Notes under the pieces: generated by a model
Databases searched by the model: none
Told to the model about the DNA's origin: nothing
What the model saw: only the letters and a program-made list of their open reading frames with translations
Shown: piece after piece, positions 59,373 to 64,000 of the stretch
Layout: every line of letters starts with the position of its first letter
Numbering within the stretch: the first letter of the stretch is position 1
Made by a program: the position numbers and the translations under genes
Assembly (NCBI RefSeq): GCF_020085105.1
Contig: NC_058062.1
Coordinates: 9,001,445-9,065,444, forward strand
Reading direction: 5' to 3'
Source of the DNA: Siniperca chuatsi
Taxonomy: Eukaryota; Chordata; Actinopteri; Centrarchiformes; Sinipercidae
Length of the DNA: 64,000 nt

Positions 59373-62300
59373 TGTAAAATTACTCAAGGTACTATTTAAA
59401 GAATTAGCCCTTTGAAAAACTACTAATAGATATTACATTTTCTAAATAGCAATGTCTGTTTCATACAGTGATTGAATTAATTTAGAATAAAATGATGTTT
59501 GACTGACAAAACAAATAGTATTATGAATCAGATTGTGTACATGGGATTCAGTCATAATAATATTTGCTCATTTTATGTGCACATTACCTTGGCAACCAGA
59601 TAGCTTTCTGTATGCAAGTTAGAATATTAAATTACCTTGAGATGCCTTTTCTCAAGTCTTCAATCATGATTCGGGCACTCTAAAGGACATAAATCTTGTG
59701 TGCAGGTATCTACATTTTGTTTACACTTTGTTATAAATACATTTTGGCTAAACAAACAATGCAGCTATGCTTTCCCCAATTAAAATGCAAATATGCATTG
59801 CCAACCTGACATATTGCTCTTACAATAAAATACAAAATTACAGATTCAAAAAAAACAAACCGGACCAATAAACATGGTTAAAAGCTGTATACACAGACAT
59901 TAATGAGTGTGAGTTTGTATTTCTGCTCTCAAGTTTTGCTGTTTATGGATTCTTACTTCACTGCACTTTGGAATTAGTGTGGGTAAATCTCTGATCTCCT
60001 GAGGTTGCTTCTTCTTTACTTAATGCACTTAAAGTTTGAAGGCATTTCAACCCCAGCTTTTCAGAAAATACTGTGGAAATGTGTGTAAAGGCAAGAAAAG
60101 GTTTTAGTAAATCTGTTACATCACAGATTCTTGTGTTTGAAGAAAGAAAACATACTCACTGTAACTTTAATATTATATCTTAACTGAAATAGATAATACT
60201 CTAAGTCTTTAGGTCATTTTTCACTCATTCTGAGGGTGGAAAAAGTTTGATAAACAAAGTATCCTTTGTAATAATATCAAGGAGAGTTAACCTGTAGCCT
60301 ACTGAGCTCCGTAGGGGATTTTGAAAATGAACATTTCCTCATTGTGGATCAAAGCAGTCCCACATAATAACACAGACATATAGACAAAGCCATTGATGAT
60401 ATTTCACCACAATAGCTAGTCCCATAGGCATTCCAGGTTGGTATCTCAAATGCAAGGAAATCACCATGTAAATATACTGCCAGGTAATGTTGAATTCACT
60501 CACACTCAGCTAGTCCAGTGATGTTAAACATAAAATGGGCAAAACTCAAAGCTGATTTTTCTTTAATCAAAGAGGAATACTAAATCTAAATCAAAGAATT
60601 CACTTGGGAGCTTCTGGGAACAATTCAAGAAACCAGACATCCAAGAGCCTGAATGTGACTGATACTTGATGCAGAAATCATATTTTTGTTTTAGCCTAAT
60701 TAGTCTGAAATTCCAGAAAAAAAACATTTGTGTGCCATTTACAGAGCATGGAGCTTCCAAAACGGATGTGAGAAATGGGTCGCTGATCAACTTCATTGTA
60801 CCAGAAAGCACTTGAATGTTTAGAAGCTCCATGCTCTGAGGAATGAATGCACAGTTGCATTCAACACTATAGGGAGTAATTGATGAAAAAATAGTAATCT
60901 TTGGCCAAAGTATTGTCCAACAATAGAAACTAAATATGCAGATGTGTAAAATTATTCACATCCAATGAGGTATTAGTGCTGAACCACGCCTGTATCTGTA
61001 AATCAGACCAACCAAGGAAACAACAAAACACGAATGCTGAAATTTTGCAGTGTTCCTCTTTAAGTAAAGCCACATTTTCTTAAATACCCAAATTTTCATT
61101 AACAATTTTTATTTTTATTTTTATAAATGCAACCAGTCAAGCATCATTATTTTGACCAACTTTCTGAAGAAGTTTGATTTCTTACTAAAGCACTTTGTTG
61201 ACCTGGGACTTTATTATTAAAGGGTATATAGAAATTTGCTTTAAGCTGCTTTGTAGGTGTTCTTTTGTCTTTTTGTCTTTTTTTTTTATTTAATTTTTTT
61301 TCCTATATAAGCTAATGTCTGAAGCTTTTGTGTGTACTGTGAAACATAATTTGAATATTTCATGTTTCCTATTGTTAATTCATGGCATGGTTCTACATAT
61401 TATTAAGGTTTCGTAGAAAAGTTCCTAATAGTTTCTACTTTCATAGTTAGATTTATAAAATTTCAATCAAATAAGTGCAAATTTAAAATGCATTTTAGGC
61501 ATAACCAGCAGTTGTAATATCAGTAAGGCACATGCTACATGTTAAGGCTGTTATTCAATCAGTTAGTTTTGTTTTGTAGAGATTTATATAGATTAGCCAT
61601 TAGAAAAGCATGTATTGTATTTGCTAAAAGCCTGAGATGGTGATTTTTGTAGGAATCTAGCCTCTTGACCTTGTCTAGAACATATCGGCCTCTAACTCGA
61701 AAGTGCCTTGCCTTAGTTGAAAAGGTTATGTGTTGAATTGTCAGAGCAAACAGAAGTAGTTGAAGCTTGTGCACTGGTTTCTGCATAATGTGTCTTGTCT
61801 TGCATTGACATGTGTATGACTATATGTGTACATATAAATATATGGCGGTGTATTTGGCCCAATCCCATTAAGTATTTATGCAGAAGATAACTGAAAACAA
61901 ACATTGTCAGTGCCTGTGTCCTGACTTCAACTACCCACCCACTCATTCCTTGGTCGTGGTGCTCTTTTGGTGCAGCTTCAGTCTTTGAAATTAGGTTTTT
62001 CAATTAACGTTTGGGAGTATGCAAACAGAACAGGACACATGAATTTGTATAGCAACATATAAAAATGCTTTTAAAACAGTTCAGTAACTTTTGATTTGTT
62101 TTATTGTAATAATTCTGCAGTGAATGAAGGAATTCCGTAGTTAACTTGTAAGTTGGATTTTGCGTAGGATTTGTGCTTAGGTTCCTCTAATTGAAATGAC
62201 CTTCTACTGTGTTTTTATTCTTGCTTTAAATTCAATAGAAAATCATGTATCTCCAGGTACACCTTTTGCTACTTATAAATATGGGAAAATGCATTGTTTA

Positions 62301-64000
62301 CATTCTCATAAATGACAATTAAGCAACTCAGAGGAAAAAAATATCAAGAAAGGTTATGGTATTTCAGCGTTTTCATGATTATATTACAGCATAAGAAGCA
62401 GCCTAAAGTTCTGGTATTGCATGTTATGCGATATATTAACCAGCTACAAAAAAATTTAAAAAAAAGTTCGCACTGTGTCACACTGCCAGAATATTTGTAT
62501 TGACTTATTTTTAGTGTAGTAAAGGCTTAATAATTTCTGCAAGCTTCGCTGCTACTGGAAAAGGTATTAATGTAGTTTCTTGTTATACATTTTTCGATAT
62601 TTGAATGCATCCACAGCTCAGATTTCAGAAACTATGAAATAATCTGTTTTCTGCTTGACTAAATCTTAATTTGATTGAATTATTCATTTGTAAATGCATT
62701 TGAGTCAAAGTTTCAGTACTTTTGTAAATCACTTAGAATGATGTCACACACCTGTACTGCTGTAGATTGTCCCTTTTTTTAAAAAAAATTTCCCCCCTAC
62801 ACTGGATAGCAGTGTACGGTGCAGCTAATTTCACAGGGTCCTCTAGTTTATTTTGTTTAGCCTGTGAAGCCAACTAAATTAATAATGTCTAGTGTGATAA
62901 TCTAAAAATGAACCAAAGTGGTGTTCTAGTAGCTGTCTAAATATGTATTCTAAAGGGAAGATTTACCCTTGAACAGAATTCAAATAATTGCTGAGGTATC
63001 TGACAAATCAGCCTATAGTTGTGAACAGGGCGGGTCTTGCCCAGAGTTATAAATGGCAGGTCAGAGCACCAAGGCCATCCAGATGAAACTGAGGCAAAGT
63101 CCAGAATTGTGAGTGGCAGGAATTCTGTTTTTGGATGGGTTTTTATCTGATATTTGATTCAGTAGGACATACTGTATATCCTCGTAGTGAGTAAACAACA
63201 GGACTATGCTAATGGCTTTTGCTTACAACATTAATGGACTTGAGCTCATTTTTTGCAGTTTTACCAAAGACCTGTACTGTTGTTATTTCTTTTGTAAAAC
63301 ATTTCATCATTGGTTTGATTTCAGTAAGAAACCTAAATTGATTTTAAAAAGGATTCACCTAGTACCTTAAATAGATGTTCAATAATCGTAATTAATGGCA
63401 TCTTTTTCTATCTAAAGTTAGCTATAGTGAGTTGATACACAAATGATCAAAAATGCATGCGTCAGATCCTTACAAAATGTGTATTTGTATATTTCATTTT
63501 GTGTTAGGTATACATTGACGTTTATGGCAGGTTTGTGCAATACTGACTAGCACATGCTGACCTTAAGCAAGGATTTGGTGTCCATTTAATTGTTGTCTAC
63601 AGTGAAGGAATGTCAAGGTGAATGACATTTGTGCTTCTGAAGTGGCCATATAAACTTCACTACAACTACTGTTTTGAAGGGTTTTTTTTGTTGATTTTGC
63701 TTACTACATAATCTCAATCACTTTGGAAATTGATGGTTATGCATTATATGCTGTTATGATAGGCCTACAGTGACTGTAAGGTGCTTTCTTTCTATCTGAC
63801 TTTGTTTTCTATTTCTTAAAGCCGTGGTCCAAATTAATTTTTGTTATTTGTAAAATTACAGGGGACAGATGATGATTGTCACAAGCATTAATGGCAGATA
63901 CAGACATAATTAAAACTGAGTTGTTATGGCAATTTGTTGTTGGCCCTCAATCTCTCTAGTGGTCTACTTGGCCCAATTCAAGTTTTCTAAAAGAAATGAA
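59373..64000 (+). other. unkl: unkl 3' UTR and downstream sequence
   Basis: A+T-rich, with no further coding exon recognised to the window end. AATAAA motifs at 59486-59491, 59824-59829 and 59867-59872 could end short transcripts. A Pumilio-type TGTAAATA at 60467-60474 would lie in a longer 3' UTR. Small open frames at 60563-60832, 61713-62003 and 62312-62503 have no domain. How far the UTR extends cannot be told from sequence. Confidence 0.5.

Overview
This window looks like nuclear DNA from a teleost fish, probably a percomorph. Three intron-bearing or single-coding-exon vertebrate genes lie on the + strand, and their translations read as fish versions of GPR146, GPER1 and UNKL. Between them are interspersed repeats of kinds I know from teleost genomes: a solo LTR, truncated LINE 3' ends, terminal-inverted-repeat elements and foldback elements. 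I saw no operons, CRISPR arrays, phage genes or other prokaryotic features. Repeat families are recalled from pattern, not from a search.

Layout. Positions 1-25,200 have no gene I can support. They hold LINE tails, a solo LTR (2194-3054) with a 17-copy minisatellite and a 5-bp target duplication, a short inverted-repeat element (8871-9029), and two nearly identical 0.5-kb copies 2.4 kb apart (13713-14233 and 16097-16604). A 94-bp LINE stub with a 10-bp target duplication sits just after the first copy. A CpG-bearing block at about 25,290-25,701 ends in a good splice donor. It is my candidate for the promoter and noncoding first exon of gpr146, whose whole coding region lies in one exon at 31,819-32,820. 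From 32,821 to 43,101 there is no coding gene, only repeats, a LINE reverse-transcriptase relic and one possible gper1 leader exon. The gper1 coding exon is 43,534-44,598, and a hAT-like non-autonomous element begins 138 bp after its stop. After another gene-free stretch, unkl runs from 50,296 to 59,372. I could join sixteen coding exons in frame into an 811-residue protein. Its 3' untranslated region and downstream sequence fill the rest.

How the genes relate. gpr146 and gper1 are both class A G-protein-coupled receptors with intronless coding regions. GPER1 is a membrane estrogen receptor. GPR146 is an orphan-type receptor linked to lipid metabolism in mammals. UNKL is an RNA-binding, RING-bearing protein related to Unkempt. 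The three are not a functional pathway. Their adjacency is a synteny signal: it joins loci that lie on human 7p22 and 16p13, which I recall as being together on chicken chromosome 14. I found no clearly novel biological system. The most useful unusual points are the mobile-element junctions, a predicted spliced upstream ORF for gpr146, the hAT element in the probable gper1 3' UTR, and splice features in unkl that could remove its RING.
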